Translations under genes and position numbers: made by a program
Part shown: piece by piece, positions 20,721 through 34,195 of the stretch
How positions within the stretch are numbered: position 1 is the first letter of the stretch
How the letters are laid out: each line of letters starts with the position of its first letter
Notes under the pieces: generated by a model
Told to the model about the DNA's origin: nothing
Seen by the model: the letters and a program-made list of their open reading frames with translations, nothing else
The model's database searches: none
Assembly (NCBI GenBank): GCA_903813345.2
Contig: CAIIXF020000011.1
Span: 8,208,571 to 8,272,570, forward strand
Reading direction: 5' to 3'
Origin: Owenia fusiformis
Lineage: Eukaryota; Annelida; Polychaeta; Sabellida; Oweniidae
DNA: 64,000 nt

Positions 20721-23700
20721 ATGATAGCAAATGGGAGGCCAATTAGTTATGCTGACTGTCAGAACGTCTTTAAGATTATTCTGTTTACTGTAATGGCTAC
20801 AGCGTTTTGTATCCTTGTACTATTTACCCTGGCAGGTATGTGTGAAGATTTATTTTTAATTAGTTTGTCATGGCGGCTATATGCATAGATTTATTGTCAC
20901 TGTACCTATACAACATATATATATATTTTAACATTTGTACAGCACTAAACTTCAATGTTCCTCCGATATATTGGAAACACTGGTAGATTAAAGTATAAGT
21001 GTATGATTTTGTAGTTTCTTATTCTGAGATGCTCGTGTACAAAAGTAGATGCAAAACAAATTAACGGAATGCCGAATCTGAAAAATTAATTGTAATCCGA
21101 CTTCCGGATGACCGTTTATTATGACCTTGTTCAATTTCAAGTCTTATTTTACATATCGTATATGCTTGAAAATCGAGGTGATGATAAGATGTGGTCGCCG
21201 ATTTTCTAATTTTCTCAAGGTCGGACTGCAAATTAGAATGTTTTGCTTTCAAATCTTCCGGACAAGTTATGATTGAACGGCTCCCTATTACATATCAATT
21301 GTTATTAATAAAAGATTTGCACCAGATTTCCGAAAGTACAGGGCGTTTAGTAAGTAGTGAGCTAATTCGTAGACTGAAAAACTCTGAAAAGGTCACGTTT
21401 TAACCTGCTAACCAATATTTTTTAATTCATCTGATTTCCAGGAGTATGTATTTCAAATCTCAAATTTGAGATTCGACATTTTTGACATTCATGAAACATT
21501 CATAAACAAATCTATACTCTGCTGATTTACTCTTTATTGAAATTGATTAGAGATATAAGAGTTCAACAAATGATTCAACTACAAAAAGTGCAAATTCACC
21601 TTAGAAAGTGCAAATTGAGAAGATCTCTTTAGATTCACGTCCAAATTTGTCACATTTAACTTATCTTGATGGCTTTTACTAGAGCCAGTTTACATTTCAT
21701 GTAATTAAAAATGCTTAAGGCCTACATTATGATCTGACGATTGATGCTTTTTGTGTGTACATGTACAATTGGTCAGTTAAGGTAAGACTGCCTCTATGTA
21801 TACTGCTAGCGAACGTAGACATAAAAAATATACCTCCGTGTTAAAATTTCCACGGCGATCCTACGACCTGTAAAATCTTGGATAAGCCGTACGTATTGTG
21901 TCCGTGGGACAATCGTTGATCGTCAATCTTCAACGATCGCCGTAAATATTTCTCTATTCTAGACCAAACATGACTGAAATATAATAAAAATAACAGAGAT
22001 CGAAAATTAGTTAATATCTTGGATAATTGCTTCTTAATTTGGGGGTTAGCTGCTTTTGTTATGATAAAGATTTGAGTCATCAATTAAGGATATCTTAGAA
22101 GTACAAGACATTGTATTTATTTCTAGACAAAGATGGCACAAGAAATTTGGTAGCCTCGGATCACCTAACCATTGAAACACACGTTGATGCTTCCCAAGGA
22201 GTCGAGGCAGCTCATGGAACAGATGACGAAGTAAGGTTTGACTTCATTGGTGAAATAAACATGCATAAAATCTAAAATTGTATTTCAATTTCAATTTAAT
22301 ATTTACGGTATTCATTTTATTTTTTGTGTAGTTTAAACCAATGAAAGGTGTCACAAAGGTTATCGTATTAGGATATAAAAGAGGGGGGACATCTTTCTTT
22401 GGAGAGCTACTCCATACATACCCTAAAACCCAATATCTGTTCGAGCCGCTTGTTGGAGTCTATGCTCATATGTATGGGGGTGTGACTGTGCCGCCATGGA
22501 GCATTAGAGCCTTCGCTAATGGAACGATACGGTAGGCGACATTGGCATTGACAAGAATGTCCACTTTATTTTGGGTGAATCGTCTTAAACTCCTTCGTCT
22601 TTTACTCAACAAAACTGAGAAATACACCTAATATCATTGAAAACATTCCTAAATTCTGCAACTTAGATATCGTTTTTCCGTATTTACCTTATTTCTTGTA
22701 TGGCTCATTTGAGTTTATGTGTTTTTGTTGTTTTTTGGCAGTGATGCGCCTGATTACGAAGTGAACTATATAGTGGAGACACTTAACAAAATGTTTAACT
22801 GCGACTACAACTCTGTCCATATTGAGAACTTTAAAAGTGACGGTCCACTACCCGCAATTCATTCAGTGTCATACAAACAATGCATAAAACAGAATGGGCT
22901 CAAACAATGGCCCAACATTTCCTATAGTCATTGTGATAGGTCTACCTATATGAATGATATTCCTCCAGAGTGTGTTAACCCAGACGTCTATGACGATATT
23001 TCACTACACCAAGGCAAAAAGAACAGAACAACTATAATGCAACATTTCAACACATATAACTCAAAGGTGAAGCTCAAATGGAATCGTTTGTTAAGATGCA
23101 CTGACGATTTGAGAAAAAATTGCTCAGAATCTAATCAAAGAGTTTATAAATTGATTCGCATGAACATGAAGACTGCTGTAACGCTCTTGGAAAGATATTC
23201 CGACATTAAAGTGATACATTATATCAGGGACCCTCGAGGTATTCAGAATTCCAGGGTCGACACTGTAACATCTTTTGCATTTGAGGATAGAATGACCCTT
23301 GTAGAGTCGTCTGATTTACTCTGTAGACTGATTTGGAACGACATTCTAGTTGCTTCAAGACAACCTCTGCATATTGCTAGGAGGATACTACAGGTGAATC
23401 AATTTGTTTGTTGATTGTTTTTCCTTTTTTCGTTTCTGTTCACAATTTCCCCAAAGTAAGAGAATCTTCAGATTATGTCTCATGCTTTATGATTTTCACA
23501 TTTTCTAGTCATTAGGGAATTACTTCTTACTACCATGGAGTATGATTTTAACAATGAAAAACATCTTAGACTTATAAAAATACGTTACATGCATGATAAT
23601 CAAATGTACATGCAGTTTCACGGTTGCAACAAAGCAAATTGTTATGTAACAATATGGTAGTGTACTCTACAATGTCACACCACGTTTGTAATTAATTGTC

Positions 23701-24115
23701 ATACTATGTTGATTATTAATTCTATGCTGGCATACGACGTTGGTAATTAGATTTTTGCCAACATCTAGTTATTATTGCCACCCAGTGATGATATTCATAA
23801 AACTGTAATTAAGGAAATAAGAATAATGTTATTTTCCAGGTGAGATACGAGGATGTTGTCAACGACCCAAAGAACACAATAGAAAAAATTGACGAATTTC
23901 TGGATAGAGAGTCACAACCAGAGATGCTTGACTGGTTGAATTTGAATACTAATTGTCCGAATATGACACAAACTTTGTCAGACAGTCAACCATTTGCCTT
24001 ATGCAAAAATGCATCTTACACTATGGATAAATGGCGCGAACGCCTCAGTCCAGAAGACATAGCTGGGATAACTAAGACATGTTCCAATGTTCTCAAGCAT
24101 TTTAAGTATTCATAA
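20721..24115 (+). CDS. Carbohydrate sulfotransferase (CHST-like), copy B
   Basis: Exons 20721-20835, 22127-22230, 22332-22531, 22742-23393 and 23840-24115 have exactly the same lengths as copy A (115, 104, 200, 652, 276) and give 448 residues. Exons 3 and 5 encode identical protein. Differences from copy A: K2I, V5G, F10Y, L22F and I45N in the anchor/stem, and A151V, K195Q, T200S, P207S and N232K in exon 4. The PAPS-binding motifs (87-100, 298-311) are unchanged, so changes fall outside the cofactor site. Intron 3 is only 210 bp and holds the empty ACATT site of the copy-A transposon. Membrane sulfotransferase of the Golgi; acceptor unknown. Confidence 0.9.
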
Positions 24116-24319
24116 TTCAATTGAAAAGCATTCAGTTGTCCCCCCAACATTTGATCTGTAAGGATCTGGTAAACATTTTAAACGCTATGCGTCACACTGT
24201 ATATATTTGTATTTGTATGTTTAAACATAAGTCGAAAAAACGGAAGTAAATATTTATTGAAACACTGCATTTTGCTTAATTCGGATGTGCTTTTTCCTAT
24301 GTTCAAAATGAACCCAAAA

Positions 24320-26630
24320 GTTCCACATTTACTATTAATATAATAGTAAATATGGGAGTTCCTGTTGATGGCACAAATATCGGAATTTTGCTTTACGCGG
24401 ACGACATTGCCTTGATACAGGGTGTTCAAAAAAAACGCAACCCAAAGAAATTGCTATATCTTGAAAAATCCTGGTTCAATTATGTTCATATTTTCAGAAA
24501 ATAAAGAAGAGACTGTGTATGTATAGCTACTGTTAATGGTTAGTTGTAAAACATGATGCCTTGGACACCTGCTCAAAAGACAGTTGTACTAGCAAAATGC
24601 GAAAAACGCAGTCAGGGGTGACTGCAACCGCAAAAAAATTAAATAACTTCCTAACCATAGTGTTTTGGCTCTTCAAATTTGGCACAAACCATCTTCATTT
24701 ACTGTTTGATAAATCTGTAAAGTGAAATCAAAATCACTTCAGGGACTTCACTGTCATGGTCGAAATGGTTTCAAATGCCCTGGTTCAGGGAGACTTAAGA
24801 AGGCATTTTGACCATGACTATAAAGTCCCTGGAGTGATTTTGATGAAACTCGACAAATTTACCAAACATTGAATGAGGATAATTTGTGCCAAATCTGAAG
24901 TGTCAAAACACCATGGTTAGAAAGTTATTTGGTTTTATTGCTGTGGCAGTCACCTCTGACTGCGTTTTTATATTTTCCTAGTACAACTGTCATTTGACGA
25001 GGTGTCCAAGGCATCATGTTTTACATCTTACTGACAACAGGAGCTATACATACACAGTCTCTTCTTTCTTTTCCTGAAAAAATAAACATAAATGAATGAG
25101 TATTTTCCAAGATATAGTTATTTTCCATTCGCGTTTTTCGTATTTTGCTAGTACAATTGTCTTTTGAGCAAGTGTCCAAGACATCATGTTTTTCAACTAA
25201 CTAACAACAGGGGATATACATACACAGTCTCTTCTTTCTTTCCTGAAAATATGAACATAATTGGATTAGTATTTTCCAAGATATCGCGATTTCTTTGGGT
25301 TGCGTTTTTTTTAGCACCCTGTAGCTCCAACAGAGCAAAACCTTCAAGAAATGCTAAATACCATGAATACTTGGTGCTGCAAATGGAGGATGACGGTTAA
25401 TGCTATGAACACGAACATTATCCACCATCGTCCAAAGGATTACATGCGGTCCCAATTCGTGTTTCGATGTGGTGACGATGTCATTGAATATGCAACACAA
25501 TACAAATATTTAGGACTTACCTTAAATGAGCACATGGATATGTCTAAATCGGTATCCATCCTTGCCAAATCAGCCACGTGTGCCCTAGGAGCAATTATGA
25601 CAAAATTCCGTCTAAAAGGAGGAATGAACTACAATGTTTATACCCAGCTTTACGACTCGATGGTCGAGCCAATTCTGTTGTACGCTGCCGGCACATGGAG
25701 TGCAAACGTCACCTCAGGAGCGCCAGCAGTTAAAATACAAAACAAAGCAGAACATTTCTACATGGGAGTTGGTAAATGTGCACCGAACGATGCAACACGT
25801 GGAGACATGTGCTGGACTGACCCGAATGTGCGACAAAAAGTCGAAAAGGCCAGGCAGTGGTGTCGTTTTAAAAACATGAATAACGACAGAATCACAAAAC
25901 GGATCCACAACTGCTGGACTGACCCGATCATGGGACTCTAAGATTAAGCTAGAATTGCAACGTGAAAAGGCAAACCACTTCATAACAGATGACTACATCC
26001 CATCAGTAAAACATGAAATTAAAAAGTATAAATTGGACCTAATCTCAAAACGGCATATAGCTTGGCACAACTCCATATGGAACGACTCTAGGAACCAAGA
26101 AAACGGAAATAAACTTAGGACATATCGACTCCACAAGATACACAAAACAGAACCCGAACACTATCTTCGCATTAGCCTTAATATATATGAACGCTCCAAT
26201 CTAGCTAAACTCAGAATGGGTACACTGCCACTGAGACTTGAAACTGGTAGATACACTGGTGTCCCCATTAACCAACGAACATGTTTATGTGAGCGTGACA
26301 TCGTCGAGGACGAGATACACTTTCTCGCGGACTGTTCACTTCATCAAACTTAAAGAATTAACCTATTTGAGAAAGCCACATGCTATCTATAGCTAGTTTG
26401 GGTAAATACTGTACTCTCATGACAAATGAAAACCTCACACGAACATTTAATAGCTAAGGTTGTAAACAATATGCTTTTAAATCGCAAAAAGTATTTTATT
26501 GATTAATTTTAGATTTTACAACTTTAAATAAAAAGTATTTAACGTTTTTAAAGTTTTTAGCATGTACTGTGTATTTTATCATTTTTAGCGTGAGACATAA
26601 ATAAATTATAAAACCTAAAACCTATTAATA
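24320..26630 (+). pseudogene. 5'-truncated LINE reverse transcriptase, split by a MITE
   Basis: The frame before 24417 ends in LLYADDIALI (the RT YxDD catalytic box). After the MITE, translation resumes at 25324 with APTEQNLQEMLNTMNTWCC, then KYLGLTLNE and VEPILLYAAGTW, all typical of the RT thumb/connection region. A one-base frame break near 25930 moves reading to 25955-26353, which has LAKLRMGTLPLRLETGRYTG and a CLC..VEDEIHFLADC knuckle at the C-terminus. An AT-rich 3' tail with ATAAATAAATT follows to about 26.6 kb. Nothing upstream of the palm domain is present. Dead copy. Confidence 0.85.
24418..25321. mobile_element. Palindromic Tc1/mariner-type MITE, 904 bp, inserted in the LINE YADD box region
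   Basis: Ends are CAGGGTGTTCAAAAAAAACG and the reverse complement of CAGGGTGCTAAAAAAAACGC, with TA duplicated at 24416-24417 and 25322-25323. Nearly the whole element is an inverted repeat centred near 24780: the left GATGCCTTGGACACC faces GGTGTCCAAGGCATC near 25000, and TCAAAATCACTTCAGGGACT faces AGTCCCTGGAGTGATTTTGA. The outer right arm (~165 bp) is duplicated in tandem, at about 24965-25130 and 25130-25310. No coding capacity. Confidence 0.88.
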
Positions 26631-27540
26631 TGAACATGATCCAAGTGCCTTTATTTCGTGAATAGATTCAATGCTGCAATTTTTTATTATCCAATCACAT
26701 TGTAATATCAAATCTAATTAAACTGGAAAAGTGTGATTTGCATTGCTTAATGGCATGTTTTATCGGATGATAGTCAAATATTTAAAATATTTAAGAATTA
26801 CATGAGGAATGAGGGATTGTTCTATTTCAAAATACCGTCTGCTTTATAACGGTGCGATCTCTGCGCACAGAGATATGTACGAGGCTTGTCCAATACGTCC
26901 TGAACTAATTATTCGAGAACTAAGAGTTTTATATAATAAAATTTGAGACGGATATTTCATCAGTGAAATGTTGCTACAACTTCTCGTTGATTCACGATTT
27001 TTATTTAAAAAGCATTTTGAAAAATATGAATTTTACAACCATATAGCTTTGGGTGATGCAATAGGGTAACCATGGCATTATCTAATTTGTCCAAAGATCT
27101 AAAATCCAACAAAGTTCGTTCACTTTGGTAACACTTTCGTACGTAGATCACAAAGGGGAATATTTTGAAACACTACGCGCCTAGATATGAATAAGTACTA
27201 AACTATTTTTACAAGTGAATTTTGATGGGGTAAAGATAACAGTGATAATCTGGATTCAATAAATATTTGCAATTTGTTTTAAAACGATAACATTTGGTGA
27301 AACAAGAGACGTGAATCAATTATCGGAGTTTTGAACAATTATAAAAGGTTAACACATTTGACTTTTATTTAATGAGCTATTGATGCAGTGTAGAATCAGG
27401 CTGCTATAGAACCAAATGCAAGTGATTAATTACCACTGTTAGCCTTTATAAACACTTTTATCTAAATAAAACAAGGTTTATTAACACCCTATACAGACAG
27501 TGCTATACGAAAACAAGCGGTGTGGATATCATGTGCTCAA
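26631..27540. other. No gene recognised
   Basis: AT-rich sequence without an identifiable coding region or TE terminus. A short dyad, ATCTCTG-CGCA-CAGAGAT, lies near 26858-26875. Confidence 0.4.
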
Positions 27541-27544
27541 GGTT

Positions 27545-28205
27545 CGGATATTAACGGTCATTTTTGAATTTGAATTTGTGATATTTCATAAACAAAGGGA
27601 TGTTGGGTACTCAATTATAGTCATCCATTGTAGAGGATACCTAATAAAAAGGAAATTTATCTATAGTTGTATTCTTCATTCTTTAAAATAGCTACATACC
27701 AAAGAATTTGAAATTGCTGCTTTATTACACAGTTTACAGCCTTCATTCAGTATAGGTGATCGAGATGACCAATCGATATAAATCATTTTTTTGCATTTTG
27801 AAAGTCATAAACTTTCTGTGGACATTTTTTAAAAATTGAAAACATTCATCGGATATGTGCTACCTCTAAACAAACGATCCTAATATCCACTCCGCTTGTT
27901 TAGAGGAAGCACTTTTTTGTTCAATGTTCCCATTTTGTATAAAATTACATAGAAACCTTTCAACTTTCAAAATGCAAATATAATTTGTATTGATAGGTCA
28001 TCTCGATCACCAATATTGAATGAATGCTGTTTACGCTGTGAAAAAGCTGAAATTTAAAATCATTTGCTTTGGAGAGAGAATTGCTTTATGCGTCGCTATA
28101 GAATGAGCTACACACCTATTTACACAATTCCCTTTTTATTAGGGACATGCCTTAGTTGGTGAAATATCACGAATCCAAATTTAGAAATGACCTTTAAAGA
28201 TGTTA
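27545..28205. mobile_element. Diverged foldback element, ~660 bp
   Basis: Two inverted arms of roughly 320 bp meet near 27885. The loop carries CCTCTAAACAA facing TTGTTTAGAGG. In the arms GGTGATCGAGATGACC (about 27755) faces GGTCATCTCGATCACC (about 27997), CATTTTGAAAGT faces ACTTTCAAAATG, and CCTAATAAAAAGG faces CCCTTTTTATTAGGG. The outer ends are not sharp because the copy is old. Confidence 0.75.
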
Positions 28206-31200
28206 ATTTAAGAGCAAAAAAGGCTCCAAAACTTAATAAAATATGTAGTTTGGATGTTCATTTATGTCTGTGGATTATATTTTATACCACAAACACTTAT
28301 AAATACCTGAAATTTGCAATAAAAGTGCCCAAAAATTGTTGTTTTGAAATTCCCCATTTTTCCTGTATCGCGCTAATCACGTGACCATTACGCGTAGCAG
28401 GCAATGTCTGTATTCAGTCAATATGGTACAACGAAAATGGGACTTCTGCGCATGTTAAAATTTTTCGTCAAAACTCAACATTTGTTCAAGTTGATACGAT
28501 TGTCTTTCGAACTAGAGACTTACCTCATTCGAAAGATCATAAAAGACTTTATCTAAACTGAAAATCTTAGATCCAAACATAGTAGAATACGCCGTCAGTC
28601 CGCATTTGATTTTTTGAAGTGAGTTTCGTAGATCGTCAGATTTCTCCGACTGATATCAGGTTATCGCAAACTGGTTCGTTTATAAATACGAATTTCTTTA
28701 CCGTTGTAAGGCTCATGCGCAAAATTGATTTATAAACCTTATTGGTTGATGGTTTTTCTCCTGCGCATGCGTGAAGTCTGATGAACACTTATGACGAAGA
28801 CCGGAGCAAACATTACTAGCTCTCGAACGAAATTCCAAGATTCAGGTCATTTCGCCGTGTTTGCTAAGCGTGTATACGTGAATGACAAGCTGTTTTGAGT
28901 AGATCGGGTACCTGTTTTAGACACAACATTGATTTAGCTTGACATTGATGTGCACATTGGCACCTTTGAGCATGTTAATACAAGTTTTTACACTCTTAGC
29001 ACGAGACGGGTTTTCGAAAAATCTGTTATCTGATTCACTCGATTATCGTATGGATATGTATTTCTGCTGACATTTCAACACCACATCATATAGAATTACG
29101 ATGCAGAATGATAATAAAACACAAAACAACTACTAAATTCCACTTGTTATTTCACAGGAGGTAAAAATGCAAACTGCCTAGATTCTTTGTAAGGGTCGTC
29201 AGACATCGGATTGGCCGCCATATTTGAAATGAAAATATCACTCAATAGAGGTCTGCGCATGCCTCAACATTTCGACTGTATTACAGATATTACAGTACCT
29301 ATTTCAACATGTTCACTATGGCAAACATCAGCGATTCTGATTCCGGGACGTTCTGGGAAATGGCTATATAAATCGGCGAGAGGGTGTAATTTGACTGAGG
29401 ACAATATTTCAGGAGGGGAAATGTGTCCAAGTATACCAGTAAGTTACAGTAAGAGAGCAGATATGGGGACTTTAGACAAGTACTATGACGGAGAATCAAC
29501 TAAAAATGTGAGTTCTGAATTGAAGATCCGTTGTTGACTGAGGATCCCAGCGATCCTATTATCCTACTCAGTTTGAATTTAGACGCGGAAAACAGGTTAT
29601 GAAAACAGGTTTTCTGCAAAGTTATCAAATTGTGAACATATGGATCTTATTTTATAGTGGCTTAACAACCATTTAGAAACAAGACTTGGCGCTATCTCTT
29701 GTCAAATGCACGCAGACTTGCAGTAAATTGGCCATTGCAAATTGCAAAATCAGATCGTCAAATTAATCGCTTCGTTTTAAAACGTATGCTTCATATCTGT
29801 AGCTAAAACTTTAGGATTCAATAGAGATAAGTTATAACTTGTACAGGAATAAATGGCAGATCCTACCTTAATTTAGAATCGCTGATTTCTCTGGACAAAT
29901 TCTGAGAAGAAATTAGTTCAACATCGTGATCAGCTCAGACTACATGCCGGTGTGCATGTCACTCTGAACTGGCGTGATAAAACACGGCATCTTGATTGGT
30001 TACTACTCGTGTTGTCATGACGCGACAAGCAGTAGTAAACACTGAATATGTTAATGAACTGCCATATATGGAACAATTGTCTTTCTGATTGGTTAACTTT
30101 ACACGCCTCCTAAATGAATATAGTAGTCGTAGTAAATGATTCATTGATAACTCTGAAAGTGGGCGTGACCAGCTTTATTTTGACACCAAATTCAAAATGT
30201 TTCAAATCAAAATGGCCTCGCAAGACGAGGTTGAAATATCGGCAATTTGATACTGATAAGGTCTACGATAGATCAAAATTGCCTGCCCCGCGTCACATGT
30301 CACGTGAGCCTATATTTGTTGAAAAATGAAAAAGATTGTGACACTTTTTAATCTTAAGTTAATACCAATATTACAAACACATATCTATTTTTTTCATTAT
30401 ATATTTATTTCTTCATTATATATACATTTGTTTTATACTACATTGATTCATTTTTGCAAAACCTTTGCTATTAGATCTTTAATATCCGCACATTGTGATT
30501 AAGATGGAGATCTTATTAGGGACTATGTCCGTCAGACATAATTTCTTATTTCGGTAGGACTAGAAACGCTTGCATACTGGTTACAAAAATAAAAATAACA
30601 ATAATTACAAATAAAACGTGAACATTTGGTATTAACCAACAGACCAGTTGGTATATGATATAGATAGGAACTGTAGCCTATCCGTTTTCGTATTCACTGT
30701 ACTATAATATATTATAAGCACAAATGCAAAAGGGAAGGGTGACTAAAAACTTTAAAGAAAGCCAACAAGAAAAGCAAACTGTAAGTGTAAATCTGTCATA
30801 AGAAAAGTAGACCCTATATATCCCAAAACCATGATCTAACGTGAAAAGAAACAATGTCTAACATTCCCCTCCCCCTCCAATCGAGAACCAATATCACAAA
30901 CCAGGACCAGAACACCAAGGTACATTTCATTCATACTGAAGTCATTACAATACATGTTGAAGAAAAATTGAAAAAATTGATAGCCAATACTCATAACATC
31001 AAAAATAGTTGTAGATACTAGTACTCATAAGAGTTTTCAGTCTCAAATGATGTGGGATATATAAATCCAGTCTCGAAGTTCATAGGCAATTCAAAGGGTC
31101 AACATCCGTTCGCAAAGCCGTCATCATAATCCATAAAACACAACAATTCACAATGGTCATCAGGAGAAAACTATGGCTGATTTCGATCCCTATTTCCCCC

Positions 31201-31240
31201 ATTAATGCCATAGCCGTTGTAGAAGTAATGTAGGTCCCCC
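28206..31240. other. About 3 kb with no recognisable gene
   Basis: Short open frames occur, the longest 108 codons at 29211-29537, but none resembles a known family. Sequences such as CTGCGCATGCG near 28760 and the relatively CpG-rich stretch at 28.3-29.4 kb could be promoter or exon material of an undetected gene. I cannot support a call. Confidence 0.35.
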
Positions 31241-31244
31241 TAAA

Positions 31245-31410
31245 ATAATGTCCCCCGGACCATTTTTACTAAGGGATTTTGGTCCCTGGACCATTTACCC
31301 TAGGGCAATTGGCCCGCCGGACATCTAACACATAGGAAATATTGTCCTATAGCTAGGGCGAATGGTCCAGATGGGACCATTTTTACTAGGAAAAATGGTC
31401 TCCCAAATGT
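31245..31410. repeat. Low-order direct/inverted repeat block based on GGACCATTTTTACTA
   Basis: Variants of GGACCATTTTTACTA and its complement-like partner TAGGGCGAATGGTCC alternate for ~165 bp, with CCCCCGGACC, CCTAGGGCAATTGGCC and ATGGGACCATTTTTACTAGG. The block is partly palindromic and non-coding. Confidence 0.5.
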
Positions 31411-31578
31411 GTATCAATAATTATAATCAACAGATAGAGTAGAATATGTTAGTCATAATAAGATTTAATTACATAAACAACTATAAAAACAATCGATTTA
31501 AGGCACAATATCTTTAATTAGTAATTACAAATTATCTCAGGACATTACTAGCATTTTCACCGGTTACGTACATTTTCA

Positions 31579-31920
31579 CGCTGGTTACCGAAACGGTTCG
31601 TTTTGGTAACAAAATGTCGGAACGTCGAAGGTACGATTTTTCTTTTCCTTATTTCACGCGTTGTAGGCAGAATCCCAACGACGTTTTTTCTCACAAACGT
31701 GTATCAGCATCATATGTTTTAGAAAATGTACATGTTTGCGAAAAAATAGCTCAGAAGACAACAGAATCGTCGATTTAATTCCTCACTTAAGTTTCATAAA
31801 CGGTTTGGGTTAAAAGTGCAGATCTTAACTGTTTTTCGAAAAACCGTTTATGTAACTCAAGTGAGGAATTAAATCGACGATTCTGTTGTGTTCTGAACTA
31901 TTTGTTCGCAAATATGTACA
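31579..31920 (+). mobile_element. Truncated copy of the CACTGGTGATC foldback element
   Basis: It matches the element at 49854-50374 from CTGGTTACCGAAACGG through both sides of the central loop, including CAACAGAATCGTCGATTTAA and its inverse, to TTGTTCGCAAATATGTACA. The outer two thirds of the right arm are absent. Confidence 0.8.
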
Positions 31921-31977
31921 GTGACAAAATATACCGTCGTACACTTTAAATGTGCGGTGTCACTATTCTCACTGATC

Positions 31978-33836
31978 AGTCAAGCCGAGTAACTAAGTCA
32001 ACATTCGAAAATAAAAATCTCAAAAATCGTCCATCTTTGATTTCAAAAATAATTTGTGAGGTGGTTATTAAGATGATAATACACAATTTTACGTATTAAT
32101 TTTGAGTACATCTCGAATCCATTCTCAACAAAGCGTTCTCAAAATAAGTATTCCAAAATATTTGAGTTCGGGATGATAAAAGTACGTTAAGATATACCGC
32201 TCCTTAACAAACTTCTTTGGGAACAAGATATTGATCAAATGCATATTCTTATTTACTCCCTGATACATGCCAACGAATGTAACATAAGTAAATATCTCCG
32301 TTTTAAATAATTTTGTGAACGTTGGTCTCTACAGGTGCCATTTTTGTAATTAAAAAAAAACAAAATTGAACACTTTGCATTTCTAAATTGATAAGTTTCT
32401 TGGAATACAACTTAACCGTTGACGATTTAAGTTATTAATAATATTTCCCTTAGTGATCCCATGCTAAATAGACAGTAACTGGGTCATTGTTTTGTGCTCA
32501 ACCTTGTTTTCATGACTTTTAAACATGAGTCGACAATTATGTAGGAAATTTCAATTCCAAATGTAAGCGTGTCAACTCCTGTTTTTGCACAAAATGTAGC
32601 CTTTTATTATGATAGATCGCCAAATTCTGCATGTACCTCTCAATGAGGCGACATGTTTTTAAATTTATAGATGCTGAGCTATAAACACGAACAAAAATTC
32701 AAACCACCCGCTATTATTTTGATTACACAAGACGAAATTTCCACTCCCGGGGAGCACTGTGGTAACAATTTGAAGGAGAATTCTTGAAAAATCGTTCGAA
32801 TTTTCAAAAAAGGTTTAACGCAGTTTTATTGCTTTGTTTAAGCCTCGACTAATATCATACTCAAATCCGATACCATAATTATAAATTAAAATGAAACATT
32901 AAACTCACCAGGTTATATGATAAACCGTTTTGAGAATTGATGATTTGAGTTAACTGTGGATATTTATATAAAATATAAGTCGGCATGTATTCGACCGTTA
33001 ATGTACACACATGATGTATCATCAACGTATGACTTAAATATCAATTCGTGACTATCATATTTGGCTTTCAAAAATTAAGTTGGAAGTGACAGTGGTAGGA
33101 GATTAACGAAAACGTCAATCACATCCAAATATCCAAACGACGTCAAGTATCAACAATACACTTTTCGTGCATCTCGAACAAAGCAAGGTTCTGTGATCCA
33201 GCAATGTGCATTCCGAAAGAAAAAAATCACAAATATCAACAAATTTCATTGAGTTGGATATTACATTCGAAATCACAACTTTCGAAATATTTGTTTCAAC
33301 CAAGAATTGTAAGAACTTAAAACATGTTGTTAGTTTTTCAAACCGCATATCCTCATTAACGTTCTTTGACAAGGATGAATTCATTTGAAAACATGGATTT
33401 TCTTGATTATTCTTCAAAACTACCCTTGAAATATAAGTATGTGGGATATTACAGTATAAATTGACACGCATTTGTTTGCTCCATATCATGAAAAAATAAA
33501 TGCAGTACCATCTTTCAATATTTAAAAACAGAAAGTTCAGTCTGTATGTAAACCAAAAAAATACATTTATGGTTGATTCATTATGAAAAATGACAAATAA
33601 CATAATCTTTTGAAGTAGGGGTGTACAGGGACATAGTGGAAATTCAGAAATTTGGGCCACATCTCCAAGATTGCTTCACCAATATGTAACAGGACATCAA
33701 AATAAGCATTTACACGTTTGCTGAAAGGTTTATTGAAAATAACTTAACAGAGCTTTATTTCAATTGTGGCACCATTCTTAGTTAATATTGATGAACATAC
33801 GAATATCGAATGTTGACTAAGTTACTTGGCTTGACT
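31978..33836. mobile_element. TIR element R1 (~1.86 kb)
   Basis: The left end AGTCAAGCCGAGTAACTAAG faces the right end (reverse complement AGTCAAGCCAAGTAACTTAG), and both continue TCAACATTCGA. Parts recur elsewhere: 32905-33212 inverted at 16544-16855, 33085-33830 at 52865-54790 (with an insertion), and 32270-32600 at 41085-44180 (with an insertion). The minus-strand open frame at 33115-33660 is not recognised as a known protein. Confidence 0.65.
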
Positions 33837-34195
33837 TTGATATGAAGCAAAAACGATGATGTGAGTGTGGTGTAGGTTTTAAAAATTAATCTGAGGAATC
33901 CTTAAGGGATTTTATGTTTAATTTCGTGTGGATTAGATTTGGAAGACATTTACCTTTCTAATTCCGTGAAAAATTCTTGGGGAGTGCTCGAGTTTTTTCG
34001 ATGTAAATCTACCCACCAACAATGATCGGTTGGTAAATGTTGATTTTTTCACATTTCCTTTGGTCATTTTCCCCCTGTCGCCTAAGAGTGTCGATTATTT
34101 TTATGAGAATATGTTTCCCAAAGTTACAAAATTAAGATCGGTTGAAGATTTAATAAATATTCACGTTTTTGCTAAAATAATAAAAAAATGATAAG

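Larger units (their letters stand above)
18574..24236. repeat. Tandem segmental duplication, copy B
   Basis: This is the direct repeat of 4572-12713 in the same orientation, 14.0 kb downstream. Both genes, all introns and the shared promoter region are present. It lacks the 2492-bp transposon. The right edge (after GTTTAAACATAAGTCGAAAA) abuts a LINE fragment at about 24.3 kb. Confidence 0.95.

Noticed and set aside
29211-29537. 108-codon ORF as a gene
   Set aside because: No family resemblance, no supporting splice structure, and its conservation is unknown.
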